DNA from: Anaerolineaceae bacterium
GTDB lineage: Bacteria; Chloroflexota; Anaerolineae; Anaerolineales; Anaerolineaceae
NCBI GenBank assembly: GCA_016841365.1
Contig: JAENZI010000002.1
Span: forward strand, 308,517-372,279
Length of the DNA stretch: 63,763 bases
Direction: 5' to 3'
This document shows, one piece after another, positions 9,160-17,975 of this stretch. The translations under genes were made by a program, and so were the position numbers. The first letter of the stretch is position 1. Each line of letters opens with the position of its first letter. Under the pieces are notes generated by a model. The model did no database searches. It worked only from the letters and a program-made list of their open reading frames with translations, and was not told where the DNA came from.

Positions 9160-9510
9160 ATGAAAGTTGCGAAAGTAGTTGCCTGGTTGGGCGTGATTGC
9201 GATGACTGCTGTTCTGCTGAATGGGTTCATCCGAGGCGATTTTGCCAAAGATGGCGGTGAATTATTGGCAAACCCCTGGGGCATTGTTTCTTTGGTTGAC
9301 CTGTATGTTGGGTTCGCCTTATTTTCTTTGTGGATCGGGTTCCGTGAGAAAAATATGCCCTTGGCTGTGTTGTGGATTATTTTGATGATGGTGTTAGGGT
9401 TCTTTACAGGCAGTCTTTACGTTCTGCTGGCACTTTATCAATCGAAGGGTGATTGGCTGACGTTTTTCTTTGGCGGGCGCAAGGATCAAGTGCTTAAACC
9501 TAAAGCCTGA
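9160..9510 (+). CDS. Small membrane protein, DUF1475-like
   Basis: 116 residues with three hydrophobic helices (about 4-23, 42-63, 69-93) and a basic C-terminus. The segment NPWGIVSLVDLYVGF followed by SLWIGFRE resembles DUF1475 proteins, which have no assigned function. GAGGTGACAT lies before the ATG. It sits first in a run of three small membrane-protein genes on the same strand (9160-10609), with short gaps, possibly one transcription unit after degV. Confidence 0.7.
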   Translation: MKVAKVVAWLGVIAMTAVLLNGFIRGDFAKDGGELLANPWGIVSLVDLYVGFALFSLWIGFREKNMPLAVLWIILMMVLGFFTGSLYVLLALYQSKGDWLTFFFGGRKDQVLKPKA

Positions 9511-9550
9511 TACAGACAATATTTTTTGAAGTAAGAATTAAGGAGATCAA

Positions 9551-9904
9551 ATGGACAAGGTGTGGATGGTTTTAAAGATCGTTGCTGCTGTCGGTACGGT
9601 ATTGACAGGTTTGCTGGCGTTGGTAAGCCCGAAATCAACTTATGGGTTCACAGGTTTGAAGGCTGAAGGCGGCAGGGGCATTACGGAAATCAGGTCGATT
9701 TTGGGCGGTCTGTTCATTGCACTGGGCGGCGTTGTGTTGTATTATCGATCGCCCCAAACATTTATGATGCTGGGTGTCTCATACCTGGTGATTGCGGTGG
9801 TCAGAGCCATTTCGATGGTTGTGGATCGCTCTGTTGTTTCATCTAATATCATCAGCCTGATCGTGGAGATTGTATTTGGGGTGATCCTTGTCATCCCGGT
9901 TTGA
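9551..9904 (+). CDS. Small membrane protein, DUF4345-like
   Basis: 117 residues with four hydrophobic helices. The segment GGRGITEIRSILGGLFIALG after the first loop resembles the conserved region of DUF4345-type proteins. AAGGAG lies about 7 nt before the ATG. It is 40 nt downstream of the DUF1475-like gene and 33 nt upstream of the DUF3159-like gene. Function is unknown. Confidence 0.65.
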   Translation: MDKVWMVLKIVAAVGTVLTGLLALVSPKSTYGFTGLKAEGGRGITEIRSILGGLFIALGGVVLYYRSPQTFMMLGVSYLVIAVVRAISMVVDRSVVSSNIISLIVEIVFGVILVIPV

Positions 9905-9937
9905 TCCTTGGTGGTCACACTCTGAAAGCAGCATTCT

Positions 9938-10609
9938 ATGAAAATTAATTTCCAGGAGATTTTGGAAGAACTTAAATCGGTCCTCAAAGGTAAAACCTTT
10001 GATGCCCTTCTGCCGCCATTGTTATTCGTAGTCATCAACGCTATTTGGGGGTTGGTGCCAGCTGTGATTGGCGCCCTGAGCCTGGGATTGATTTTAGGCC
10101 TCAACCGGTTGGTGCGTAAACAGCCATGGCAGTACGCTTTAAGTGGGTTGTTGGGCGTGGGGTTGGCAGCAGGTTTGGCGCTGCTGACGCAGAATGCTTC
10201 ATCATATTTCATTCCTGCGATGATCAGCAGCGGTGTTTTTGTGGTTGGTGCTCTGATCACGAACCTGATCGGGAAACCTTTGGCGGCCTGGGCGAGCCAT
10301 CTGACCCGCGGTTGGCCCTTGGCGTGGTTCTGGCGGAAAGACGTTAAGCCCGCTTATCGAGATGTGACCTGGTTTTGGGCGTTATTTTTTGCTTTTCGCC
10401 TGGCGATCCAGATTTTTTTGTTTTCGGAAGGTGATGCAGGCACGCTCGGCTGGGTGAACACGCTGCTTGGGTGGCCTGTCACGATTGCAGTTCTGGTTAT
10501 CAGCTACATTTATGGCATCTGGCGCTTGCGCCGGTTGGGCGGGCCGGGTGTTGAGGAATTTGAAGCGGGAAAAGAGCCGCCCTGGCAAGGCCAAACAAGA
10601 GGATTTTAA
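9938..10609 (+). CDS. DUF3159-like multi-pass membrane protein
   Basis: 223 residues with about five to six hydrophobic segments. The arrangement FDALLPPLLFVVINAIWGLVPAVIGAL at the start, ASHLTRGWPLAWFWR and a late FFAFRLAIQIFLF segment agree with DUF3159, a family of unknown function common in Actinobacteria and Chloroflexota. (The first segment is residues 20-46.) The ribosome binding site is weak. The gene is followed at once by a bidirectional terminator that separates it from the convergent gene. Confidence 0.7.
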   Translation: MKINFQEILEELKSVLKGKTFDALLPPLLFVVINAIWGLVPAVIGALSLGLILGLNRLVRKQPWQYALSGLLGVGLAAGLALLTQNASSYFIPAMISSGVFVVGALITNLIGKPLAAWASHLTRGWPLAWFWRKDVKPAYRDVTWFWALFFAFRLAIQIFLFSEGDAGTLGWVNTLLGWPVTIAVLVISYIYGIWRLRRLGGPGVEEFEAGKEPPWQGQTRGF

Positions 10610-10617
10610 AAAAGTAC

Positions 10618-10643
10618 CCCGGTTCTCATTCACGAGAACCGGG
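10618..10643. terminator. Bidirectional terminator between convergent genes
   Basis: CCCGGTTCTC pairs with GAGAACCGGG (10 bp, loop ATTCAC). TTTTTTT follows on the plus strand at 10644-10650, and AAAAAAA precedes it at 10607-10613, giving a T-run for the minus strand. It serves both the DUF3159-like gene and the TPR-like gene. Confidence 0.9.
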
Positions 10644-10669
10644 TTTTTTTATTGCGTAAAATATGTTTT

Positions 10670-12487
10670 TTAGGGGAAGATCAAATCTGCAATCAGGATA
10701 TAGCCGATAACCGTGCGCTGCTCGCCTTTGTATTCAATCAGAACACATTCCCGCCCCAGTTCATCGAAAACACGATCCGGCAGGGCGATCAATGTAACCT
10801 CTTCGCCTTCAGCGATCCTTCCGACTTGGTTGGTGGTTTCGTAGCAACCGCTGTAAGCCCACAGGTTACGTGCCACGGTGCCCACAATGATTGGCGTGGG
10901 TGTGGGTGAGAAATCTGGTGTGGGCGACATTTCAGGCGTGGGTGTGGGCGTGTCGGTCGCCGTCGGTGTGATAGTAGGTGTGCCGGTTGCTGTGGCTGTA
11001 GGTGTGGCTGTCGGCATGTTGACAAGCTGTCTTTGGCGCACCAGGCTGGCAATGCCGCGCCCGCAAAACCACAAAACAAGTATTAGCAGGATGCTGGCAA
11101 TGGCACCGCCGCCATACAGAGTGATGGGGTACCAGCGCAACCGCTTCTTTAATGCGATCACTTCAGGGTCATTCGGGAAACGGGTGCGCACTGCTTTGCT
11201 GATGCGGTGAGCGTTACGCGGGAAGAAACGATTCTCTTCATTCACGGTTTGGTTCGCCCGTTTGAGGCTGTCCTCCAGGTCAATGACCTGTTGGTGTGAG
11301 TCCTGGATTTCAGATCCCAGGGATTGCGCTTGCGCTATTTCAGGCTGCAAGGTCTGTAAGGTGGTCAGCGACTCCTCTGCGGCTGTATAAGTCTCTTTGG
11401 CAGATTTAAGCGTCGCTGCAGAGTCACCCTGGCGTTTGAGGCGCTGGATCTTATCCACTAGCGTATTGGCGACTGTTGGGAGCACGATCTCCATCCGATT
11501 GCGCAGGCGTGAGATTTGTGATATCTCGCCATACTTGATCGAAAGCGTATCAAGACGCGTGCGGGCATCCGCCAATTTTTCAGGGGGAATATTGCCGCTG
11601 AGATTGACCACATCGGCTATTTCATTTAACGCGGCAAGGTCGTCGCGGATTTCATTGGCTTTATCGACATATTCCGGTAAGGCGACGGCACTGGCTGCCG
11701 TCTGCACTTTAGCCAAGCCGCCCTGCAAATCTCCCTGCTTAAGCATTTCAAGCCCTTCATTGTAAACATCATTCGCGAGCATCTGGTTTTCAAGATCCTG
11801 GCGAAGTTCTTCACCTTCACGCCAACGGTTGACGCCTGCTTCCTTCAGGCTGGCAAAGGCGTCATCCAGGTAATCGAGGGCAGTTTGATAGCGGAAAACA
11901 CGGGCAGCAGACTGCGCTTTGCCGTAAGATTTGCCCGCCTCTGGTGGAAGAGCTACGGAGGGAATGTTGCCGGTACGCAGGAATTCTTCTGCTTCATCGT
12001 GGTGTTCTTGCGCACGGGACCAGCCCGGTTCTAATTGCAGGACTTTTTCAAACAAGGGAATGGCTTTTTGGTAATTCCCTGCATAGAAGGCTTCTTCTGC
12101 ACTGTCCATCAGGCTTTCAGCTTCAGGGTCATGGCTGGAACTCAGGAATTTGCGCAGCGGGTCGTAAGCATCATCTTCGTCAAGTTGTGGTGAAACATTC
12201 ACCGTTTCAGCCTGGGATGGAGATGCAGTCTCAGCCTCAGGTATCTGTTCATTCACTGATTGTGCCCGTTGAACATCTGCCATCCTGCGGGAACGTTCGC
12301 GGCGGATTTCCCGCAACAAGCGGTTGGCATGTTCCAGTTCGGTAAAGTGAATGTCCTCAGAGATTCTTTCGGTCGCGATGGCTTCAAGATACGCGCTCAG
12401 TGCATTTTCAACCTCGACCAGGTCCTGGTCAGCCGGTTGGGATTGTTTGAGGATGTCTTGAGCTCTGCGAATGAGTTCGATTAACAT
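10670..12487 (-). CDS. TPR/coiled-coil membrane protein with C-terminal SH3-like domain
   Basis: 605 residues. The N-terminal two thirds is helical, with TPR-like repeats (for example AEEAFYAGNYQKAIPLFEKV) and coiled-coil stretches. One transmembrane helix is at about 455-480, followed by a Pro/Thr/Ala-rich linker (about 492-530, TPTATATGTPT type). A C-terminal domain of about 70 residues (NLWAYSGCYETTNQVGRIAEGEEV) resembles a bacterial SH3 domain. There is no signal peptide, so the TPR part should be cytoplasmic and the SH3-like part outside. I chose the ATG at 12487 because AAAGGAA lies about 7 nt upstream. It is 25 nt downstream of the second kinase-like gene and probably co-transcribed. 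It could be a sensor or scaffold for the kinases; this is inference. Confidence 0.8.
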   Translation of the reverse strand: MLIELIRRAQDILKQSQPADQDLVEVENALSAYLEAIATERISEDIHFTELEHANRLLREIRRERSRRMADVQRAQSVNEQIPEAETASPSQAETVNVSPQLDEDDAYDPLRKFLSSSHDPEAESLMDSAEEAFYAGNYQKAIPLFEKVLQLEPGWSRAQEHHDEAEEFLRTGNIPSVALPPEAGKSYGKAQSAARVFRYQTALDYLDDAFASLKEAGVNRWREGEELRQDLENQMLANDVYNEGLEMLKQGDLQGGLAKVQTAASAVALPEYVDKANEIRDDLAALNEIADVVNLSGNIPPEKLADARTRLDTLSIKYGEISQISRLRNRMEIVLPTVANTLVDKIQRLKRQGDSAATLKSAKETYTAAEESLTTLQTLQPEIAQAQSLGSEIQDSHQQVIDLEDSLKRANQTVNEENRFFPRNAHRISKAVRTRFPNDPEVIALKKRLRWYPITLYGGGAIASILLILVLWFCGRGIASLVRQRQLVNMPTATPTATATGTPTITPTATDTPTPTPEMSPTPDFSPTPTPIIVGTVARNLWAYSGCYETTNQVGRIAEGEEVTLIALPDRVFDELGRECVLIEYKGEQRTVIGYILIADLIFP

Positions 12488-12512
12488 TGAATTCCTTTCG
12501 TCAACGGACCAA

Positions 12513-13529
12513 TTATGCCTGGGATTTCCGTTTTTCATATAGCGATTGCAGGTCCTGGCCTAAGTCTGCTGCCGTTTTATAATGTCCCTGGAGCGCATTG
12601 GTGAGGACATCCATCTCGTCTTGTGTGAGACGTTTTTGGTCATCGTAGGTCCAGATGGGTTCATACCTCTCGGGCGCATTTTGAATTTCTTCAGGGCGAT
12701 TGGGGCCGACTTTGACAGAACCTGGCGCCTGGCGACCAGCCATTAAGTGATGCAACGCGCGTGCTGCAAATTGCAGCAGGTCAAATTGAAACACTTCTTC
12801 CGAGTTCCCGTTTGTGACGAATCGTCCAATGTTCCAATCCAGAACAAAAACTTGCTCCCGGGGCTGGTTCCAGTAGTAATGCAAGACTTTGTGGTCAAGG
12901 TAGACAATCCCTTTGTCATGTGCGGCTTCCAAAATGTGGCAGATTTGGACGGCGGCTTGCAGGGCATCGCTCATGGAGAAGCTGCGGTGGTATTCCCCGC
13001 GAGTGTAACCTGAGTCGCAGCGCAGATAAAGGTTATCTTCCCAGCGGCGGGGCAAAATCATGAAGGCTAACCATCCTTCAGCGGTTCTATCTTTGATGTG
13101 AGAAAGAAAATCCTGTGTTTCATCTGTTGAATAGAGCTCTGCTTCACCGGATAGATGCAAGGCCGATGATTTTTCAACCAGCGACGTTGACAATGGGGCA
13201 ATTTCATCCGGCCATTCCCCCTCTGCAACCTTGATAAACCCTGTGGCTAAGAGGGGCGTGATCCCGGGTACATCCTGCATTTTGTCAAGGATACGCACTT
13301 CGTTTTCAAAAAGCGGCAGGGCATAATCAATCTTATCCGGGCGCATAACTTTGATTGCGGGGTAATTGTCAAATTCACCGGTAAGAGGGGGGTAGTCCAG
13401 ACGAAAGACCCTTGCAGATGACCCGACCGCTTCAGGTACGGCAAAATCCCGCAGACCTGCAGAAAGCCAGGTATCTAAGGGTTCGGATAGTTTCATTCTT
13501 TTGTTTGGTCCAAAAGATAGTTTTTCCAT
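12513..13529 (-). CDS. Atypical protein-kinase-like protein
   Basis: 338 residues from the ATG at 13529; an upstream in-frame start at 13592 would overlap the preceding gene by 43 bp and is less likely. Kinase-like features seen: VGSSARVF near 35 (degenerate glycine loop), AIK with Lys60, ENE with Glu75/77, a catalytic-loop equivalent YLDHKVLHYYW with Asp212, Lys214 and His217, and DWN (231-233) in place of DFG. The Asn of the HRDxKxxN motif is His. The neighbouring 934-residue protein has the same His and the same downstream Tyr-Trp, so both belong to one divergent kinase group. Whether it transfers phosphate is open. No FHA or PASTA domain is present. Confidence 0.75.
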   Translation of the reverse strand: MEKLSFGPNKRMKLSEPLDTWLSAGLRDFAVPEAVGSSARVFRLDYPPLTGEFDNYPAIKVMRPDKIDYALPLFENEVRILDKMQDVPGITPLLATGFIKVAEGEWPDEIAPLSTSLVEKSSALHLSGEAELYSTDETQDFLSHIKDRTAEGWLAFMILPRRWEDNLYLRCDSGYTRGEYHRSFSMSDALQAAVQICHILEAAHDKGIVYLDHKVLHYYWNQPREQVFVLDWNIGRFVTNGNSEEVFQFDLLQFAARALHHLMAGRQAPGSVKVGPNRPEEIQNAPERYEPIWTYDDQKRLTQDEMDVLTNALQGHYKTAADLGQDLQSLYEKRKSQA

Positions 13530-13549
13530 GTTATTTGTTCCAATTCTAA

Positions 13550-16354
13550 TCAATAGGATAGCGGTGGTTCGAAAACCGCTTGTAATAACCACCGATATAA
13601 CGGGTGGTTATCAGATAAAGATAATACCCGTTCTTGGCGTGCTTTTGTAGATTCTGTCGCGAGTATGTTCTCAAGCGCAGCTTGCCATTCGGAAATACGA
13701 TGGTCATCTGCTTGGGGTAAAAGTTGACCTTCAATGACACTGAGGTGGTTGAGCAGGGTTTGCATGGTCCTGATCTGCAGATCAAAAGGTTGTTCGCTGG
13801 CATTCTCAAGCTTGGCGAAAGAAAGCTTAGCCTGACGGCTGTGTTCTGCCAGCCGGAGAAACACATTGGCAACGAGCCTGATCTCCTCAAGCTGGCTGTG
13901 GTAGAGCAAATGCGCAACACGGTCATCTGAGTGCTCATAGGATGTTCGCCATTCCAAAAATGTGTTGCGGATGAGAGATGAGGTTGTATCAAGCTCTTCA
14001 AAGATTTGTGAGTGAAAGCCTGTTTGATCGATCTTTTGCCAGGTTTGTCTGATCTCTGTGATGCTGCTGGCGATCAAAGTGATTGCTTCAGAATTGTGAT
14101 TATGAATACCCAATACTTGATAAGGCATAAGCTGGCCAAATGCTTTCAGCGCGGGTTGGATTGTCGTTTGCCAATAAGAGGTGTGTTGTTCCATATGCTT
14201 GAGGATCTGCCAATCCGGTGTGAGCAGGGTTTTCAGGACGGTGAAGGCTTTGGCAATCTCTGTGTTTTCTACATATGTGCGCCAGTTATAAGCTATCTGC
14301 AGCGCCTCAGCGCATGGCTTGAGGGCGTTGTGCGGGGGTTTCTGCTCCAAAACCTCAAATTCAGTGTGGTCGAGGGTTAACAAAAACAATTGGTGAAAGC
14401 CAGTTAAAAGGCTTTTGCAGTAAGGATAGAACTGAGGTGCTTTTTCTCTGACCAAATCCAGACCAGTATCCGGGTCTACCCAGGTTTTCATATGCTGTGC
14501 AAAATGCGAAAGGACTTTTTCCAATTCATCATCGTCCAAGGCAGGAGCAGGCTGAACGGCTGATGGCAAGTCTTTGTACGGTAACAACCAAGGGCACCAT
14601 TTGTTGAGATCATCCCTGAAATTTGAGATCGGCGCACCGTGAAGGATGCTTTCGAGAGATGCAAGCAGCGATTTCAGCCATGGCGGCGTGCCGAGCAGGG
14701 TGGATATATCGGGTTTGTTATTGAATAAGTCTGGTAAGAAAACATCCACTCTTTCGTTCCCGAACGGACCTTCTTCAAGGGCTTGGAGCCAGCCACTGAA
14801 ATCATTCAGCGCGCCTGCAACCCTTAAGATACCCCAGCGATCCGGGTCCCAGGTGGTTATTTTTCGCAAGGCGTCCGGCAGTGTATCCCACTGCGCGTTG
14901 TGCCAGACAGTGAAAAGCGTGCGAATTGCATCTTCTCCAATTGCGTGACTAATTTTTAAATCCCTTCGAACGGATGGCGGGAGGTGTGGGATGGTCTCCA
15001 TCAGATCGAAGACTTCATAATCAAAGGGGCTTTCTTCAAGATTTGTGCCTTTTGTGCGCCAATTCTGGCAGATGGTATTGATAGTTTGGGCATGTTTTAG
15101 CAGTTCGGGTCCCTGGGATTTTACCCAAGTAAGCAGGGTTTGCGATATCTGCAATGGCGGCGGTGATGGATTGCCGAGGGCTTGTTGGCGCAGAACAGGC
15201 ATAATTTTTGTCCACCAGCCCGGGCTGGGGCTTTCGTGCGCGATCAGGATCAGCGACCAAAGTGCATGCGACCAGTTTTCGCTAAAGGTATTTTTAACCA
15301 AGGATTCGAGGGCACGATGGGTGAGGATCTCCGGCATGCGTGTGTATTCACGGATTAGATGCCACGGCAGGGTCAGGTCCTCCCCAAACAGTTCAAACGC
15401 GGTTGACAGGGTGCGGACAGCGTTCTGTGTTGCATTGCTCGAAAGAGCAGCGCGGATCAGCGATTCAGCATAGGCTAAGACCTGTTCCTGATACCATGGT
15501 GCACCGATTTGCTCAAGGCGCTGTTGATATTGTTTGATGGTTTCCAATCCTATCAGCGAGGGGTTTTCTTTGAGCTCATACCGGACTAGTGATTGATATT
15601 CCATCACATTAAGCGCCATGACCTGCTGTTGATAAGCGATGCGCCTGGCAAGCACAGAAATCTGAACCGAATCCAATGCTTTGCCTTCAAATTCATCCCA
15701 ACCCAGATCGGCATACAGCTCCGGCGCGCTGCGCTGCAGGAACCCGCCAAGGGTATCAACCATTTGCTGGTAATCCTCCCAGCGCGGAGGTGTGCGCTGT
15801 CTGCCGTCCCCTTCCCGATCGAGGAAGAGCGCATTTCCCCAGTCGATCACTGATACGCCCCCGGTGGCATTGTGCCAATAGATGTGGTCGAGTTTGACGT
15901 CGTTCCACAACACGCCGGCACGATGTGCGCGTGAAAATAAATCGAATAAGGCATCCAACACGGTGATGATAACACGACGGGGGAAGGGTTTGTCCTGCAT
16001 ACGGTAGTCCGCAAGCATGTCAGCCAGGTTCCCACCCGGCGCAGTTTCGCTGACGATGAAATAGTTAGCGGTGCCTCGGGTAAACGCCGGTGCCTCATCT
16101 AAGAGGCGGGGCGGGTGGGCTTTGCCGGTTGGCAGCCCGTCCAGGCGTGCCAGGGCAAGGCTTTCTTGTGCAATCTGCCCGGCTTGCCGCTGGATCGTCC
16201 CGCCAGTGGCAATCTTTGCGGGTTTTTTCATCATCCCGGTCAGTTCGGGCTGTTCAAGGCAAACAACAGAAAACACCTCACCGGCGTCACCGCTGCCAAT
16301 CGGTGCGTCGCTGAGCTGCCAGGTGTATTGTTTGCCCTTTAATGAACGTGCCAA
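13550..16354 (-). CDS. Large kinase-like protein with long helical C-terminal region
   Basis: 934 residues. The kinase-like domain covers about residues 10-265: glycine loop GSGDAGEV (20-27), Glu64 in helix C, WNDVKLDHIYW with Asp152, Lys154 and His157 (Asn in normal kinases), and DWG at 171-173. The remaining about 660 residues look helical and match nothing I recognise. The start is TTG, with GGAGGG at 16358-16363 giving proper spacing; no ATG fits. The stop is 20 nt before the next gene's start. It is the first gene of the three-gene set 16354-10670. Annotated conservatively as kinase-like; activity is not proven by sequence. Confidence 0.8.
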   Translation of the reverse strand: MARSLKGKQYTWQLSDAPIGSGDAGEVFSVVCLEQPELTGMMKKPAKIATGGTIQRQAGQIAQESLALARLDGLPTGKAHPPRLLDEAPAFTRGTANYFIVSETAPGGNLADMLADYRMQDKPFPRRVIITVLDALFDLFSRAHRAGVLWNDVKLDHIYWHNATGGVSVIDWGNALFLDREGDGRQRTPPRWEDYQQMVDTLGGFLQRSAPELYADLGWDEFEGKALDSVQISVLARRIAYQQQVMALNVMEYQSLVRYELKENPSLIGLETIKQYQQRLEQIGAPWYQEQVLAYAESLIRAALSSNATQNAVRTLSTAFELFGEDLTLPWHLIREYTRMPEILTHRALESLVKNTFSENWSHALWSLILIAHESPSPGWWTKIMPVLRQQALGNPSPPPLQISQTLLTWVKSQGPELLKHAQTINTICQNWRTKGTNLEESPFDYEVFDLMETIPHLPPSVRRDLKISHAIGEDAIRTLFTVWHNAQWDTLPDALRKITTWDPDRWGILRVAGALNDFSGWLQALEEGPFGNERVDVFLPDLFNNKPDISTLLGTPPWLKSLLASLESILHGAPISNFRDDLNKWCPWLLPYKDLPSAVQPAPALDDDELEKVLSHFAQHMKTWVDPDTGLDLVREKAPQFYPYCKSLLTGFHQLFLLTLDHTEFEVLEQKPPHNALKPCAEALQIAYNWRTYVENTEIAKAFTVLKTLLTPDWQILKHMEQHTSYWQTTIQPALKAFGQLMPYQVLGIHNHNSEAITLIASSITEIRQTWQKIDQTGFHSQIFEELDTTSSLIRNTFLEWRTSYEHSDDRVAHLLYHSQLEEIRLVANVFLRLAEHSRQAKLSFAKLENASEQPFDLQIRTMQTLLNHLSVIEGQLLPQADDHRISEWQAALENILATESTKARQERVLSLSDNHPLYRWLLQAVFEPPLSY

Positions 16355-16594
16355 AATCCCTCCAGGGGTGGTTCGTCAATAATGATTAAATTCTACCAAT
16401 GATGATAGGAATAATGAAGGTGTTATTGTTGATAAATTTATCTATATAGTAAAAGGCGTGAGATAAACGTAATTAAATGAAATTAATTGCGATGGTCGCT
16501 ATGGAGAGAAAATGGTTGGAAGGTGGTCAGGCAGATGTAAATCAAGTAAAGACATCATGATTTGGCTGATGATTTGCACTAATTAAGCAGCAAT
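16355..16594 (-). promoter_or_regulatory. Upstream region of the kinase-like operon with 12-bp palindrome
   Basis: No ORF is supported here. A perfect palindrome GATAAATTTATC lies at 16431-16442 next to an AT-rich TATATA stretch. It could be an operator near the promoter of the kinase-like operon, but there is only one copy and the region is AT-rich. No clear terminator for ruvA is visible. Confidence 0.25.
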
Positions 16595-17170
16595 TTATGA
16601 AAAATACTGCAGCGCTTTGCGCAAGCGTGTTTCAGAATCATCGCCTGCGTTTTTCCCAATTGATTGCAGTGCAGCCTGTGCTTCGACAATTGAATAGCCA
16701 AGTGTGGTCAGGGCTTCCATCACTTCGGTGTCAGTATCATCCATCTTTGAGGCTGCTTCTAAAGGCTCAAGAGGTTGAATCTTCCCTTTTAATTCCAGGA
16801 TCATCTTTTGGGCTGTTTTATTGCCAATCCCCGGAACGCGGGAAAAGATTTCAGGCTGGTCGCCTGTTACTGCCCGGCGAATTGACTCTGGTGAGAGGGT
16901 GGAGAGGGTCGCCAGGCCAGTTCTCGGTCCCACTCCTGGTACGCTTATCAGGTGAATAAAGAGATTGCGCTCCTCCATCGTTTCAAACCCATACAGTGAG
17001 AGGTTATCCTCGCGCACGACCAGATAGGTGTAAAAAGCCTTTTTCTGTCCCGGGTGGCATGCCTGGCAGGTCTCATTGGTGAGATTGATTTGAAATCCCA
17101 CACCGCCAACATCGATGATCGCCTGGTCTTCAAATACATGGCTGATTTCACCTGTGATTGTGGATATCAT
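16595..17170 (-). CDS. ruvA: Holliday junction DNA helicase subunit RuvA
   Basis: 191 residues. RuvA binds the four-way junction and recruits the RuvB motor for branch migration. The start MISTITGEISHVFEDQAI is the usual RuvA OB-fold N-terminus, so the ATG at 17170 is preferred over the longer ORF start at 17209. Two helix-hairpin-helix motifs are visible (ISVPGVGPRTG and SRVPGIGNKTA). The C-terminal domain that contacts RuvB is present (about 145-191). It lies 4 nt after the TrmH-family gene, in the order yebC-ruvC-trmH-ruvA. ruvB is not in the window. Confidence 0.95.
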   Translation of the reverse strand: MISTITGEISHVFEDQAIIDVGGVGFQINLTNETCQACHPGQKKAFYTYLVVREDNLSLYGFETMEERNLFIHLISVPGVGPRTGLATLSTLSPESIRRAVTGDQPEIFSRVPGIGNKTAQKMILELKGKIQPLEPLEAASKMDDTDTEVMEALTTLGYSIVEAQAALQSIGKNAGDDSETRLRKALQYFS

Positions 17171-17174
17171 CTGG

Positions 17175-17975
17175 TCACTCTTTTCTACGGTTTTGGTTAT
17201 AGATCTCATAAAGCATGACGGCGGTGGCGACTGCCAGGTTTAGCGAGTCGCTGCGACCTGCCATAGGGATGGCCACGATTTGGTCGCAGGCCTCAGTCAT
17301 TTCTGCGGTCAGCCCATGCCTTTCGCTGCCCATTAATAAGATTAACGGGCGTGTGTAATCCACCGATTGATAATCTCTCGCTGCGCTGTCGGAGGTGCCT
17401 ATAAGGGTGAGATGATTGTCGTGACGCCAGGTATTAAAAGCATCCCAACCAGCCTGTGCTAAGGATAATGAGAATATTGCGCCCATGCTGGCTTTGACAG
17501 CAGTCGGGTCATAGGGATCGGTTGCGTTCCCGAGAAGGATGATCCCCCGGCTGCCAACGCCGTCGGCGGTGCGCATGATGGTGCCCAGGTTGCCCGGGTC
17601 GGCGACGGCGTCTAACGCGACCCACAAATCTTGTTTGCCAATAATGATCGATCCCAGGTCTTGCCAGTTCTGCCTGATGACTGCGCCGATCCCTTGAGGA
17701 CCCTGTTTGTGGGCGATTTTTTCATAAATCTCTGCGCTGACTTCGATCTTTTCGATCCCGTTGAGATTTGGATGATCAAGTAGTGATTGCCCAAATTCGC
17801 TGACGAGTAACTCCGGTGCGACCACCAATTGCTCGATGGGTGCGCCTGTCTGGACAGCCTCTCCCACTGTCCGGAGGCCTTCTACGAAATAAACACCAGC
17901 CTCTTGTCGGTATTTTTTCTGTTCAAGCTTCCGGATAAACTTTACTTTTGGGTTAGAGAAACTGGTGATGATCAT
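17175..17975 (-). CDS. TrmH (SpoU) family RNA 2'-O-methyltransferase
   Basis: 266 residues. The N-terminal part is the substrate-binding domain typical of 23S rRNA methyltransferases (SNPKVKFIRKLEQKKYRQE). The C-terminal SPOUT domain has ALDAVADPGNLGTIMRTADG (motif 1), ILLMGSERHGLT (motif 2) and IPMAGRSDSLNLAVATAVMLYE (motif 3, residues about 238-259), the knotted SAM-binding site. It should methylate a ribose of rRNA or tRNA; the exact position is not predictable. Its ATG overlaps the ruvC stop by 4 nt (ATGA), so it is translationally coupled between two recombination genes. Confidence 0.92.
   Translation of the reverse strand: MIITSFSNPKVKFIRKLEQKKYRQEAGVYFVEGLRTVGEAVQTGAPIEQLVVAPELLVSEFGQSLLDHPNLNGIEKIEVSAEIYEKIAHKQGPQGIGAVIRQNWQDLGSIIIGKQDLWVALDAVADPGNLGTIMRTADGVGSRGIILLGNATDPYDPTAVKASMGAIFSLSLAQAGWDAFNTWRHDNHLTLIGTSDSAARDYQSVDYTRPLILLMGSERHGLTAEMTEACDQIVAIPMAGRSDSLNLAVATAVMLYEIYNQNRRKE

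Noticed and set aside
10880-11020. GT-rich low-complexity tract (GTGGGTGTGGGCGTG type)
   Set aside because: It is the coding sequence of the Pro/Thr-rich linker of the membrane TPR-like protein on the minus strand.
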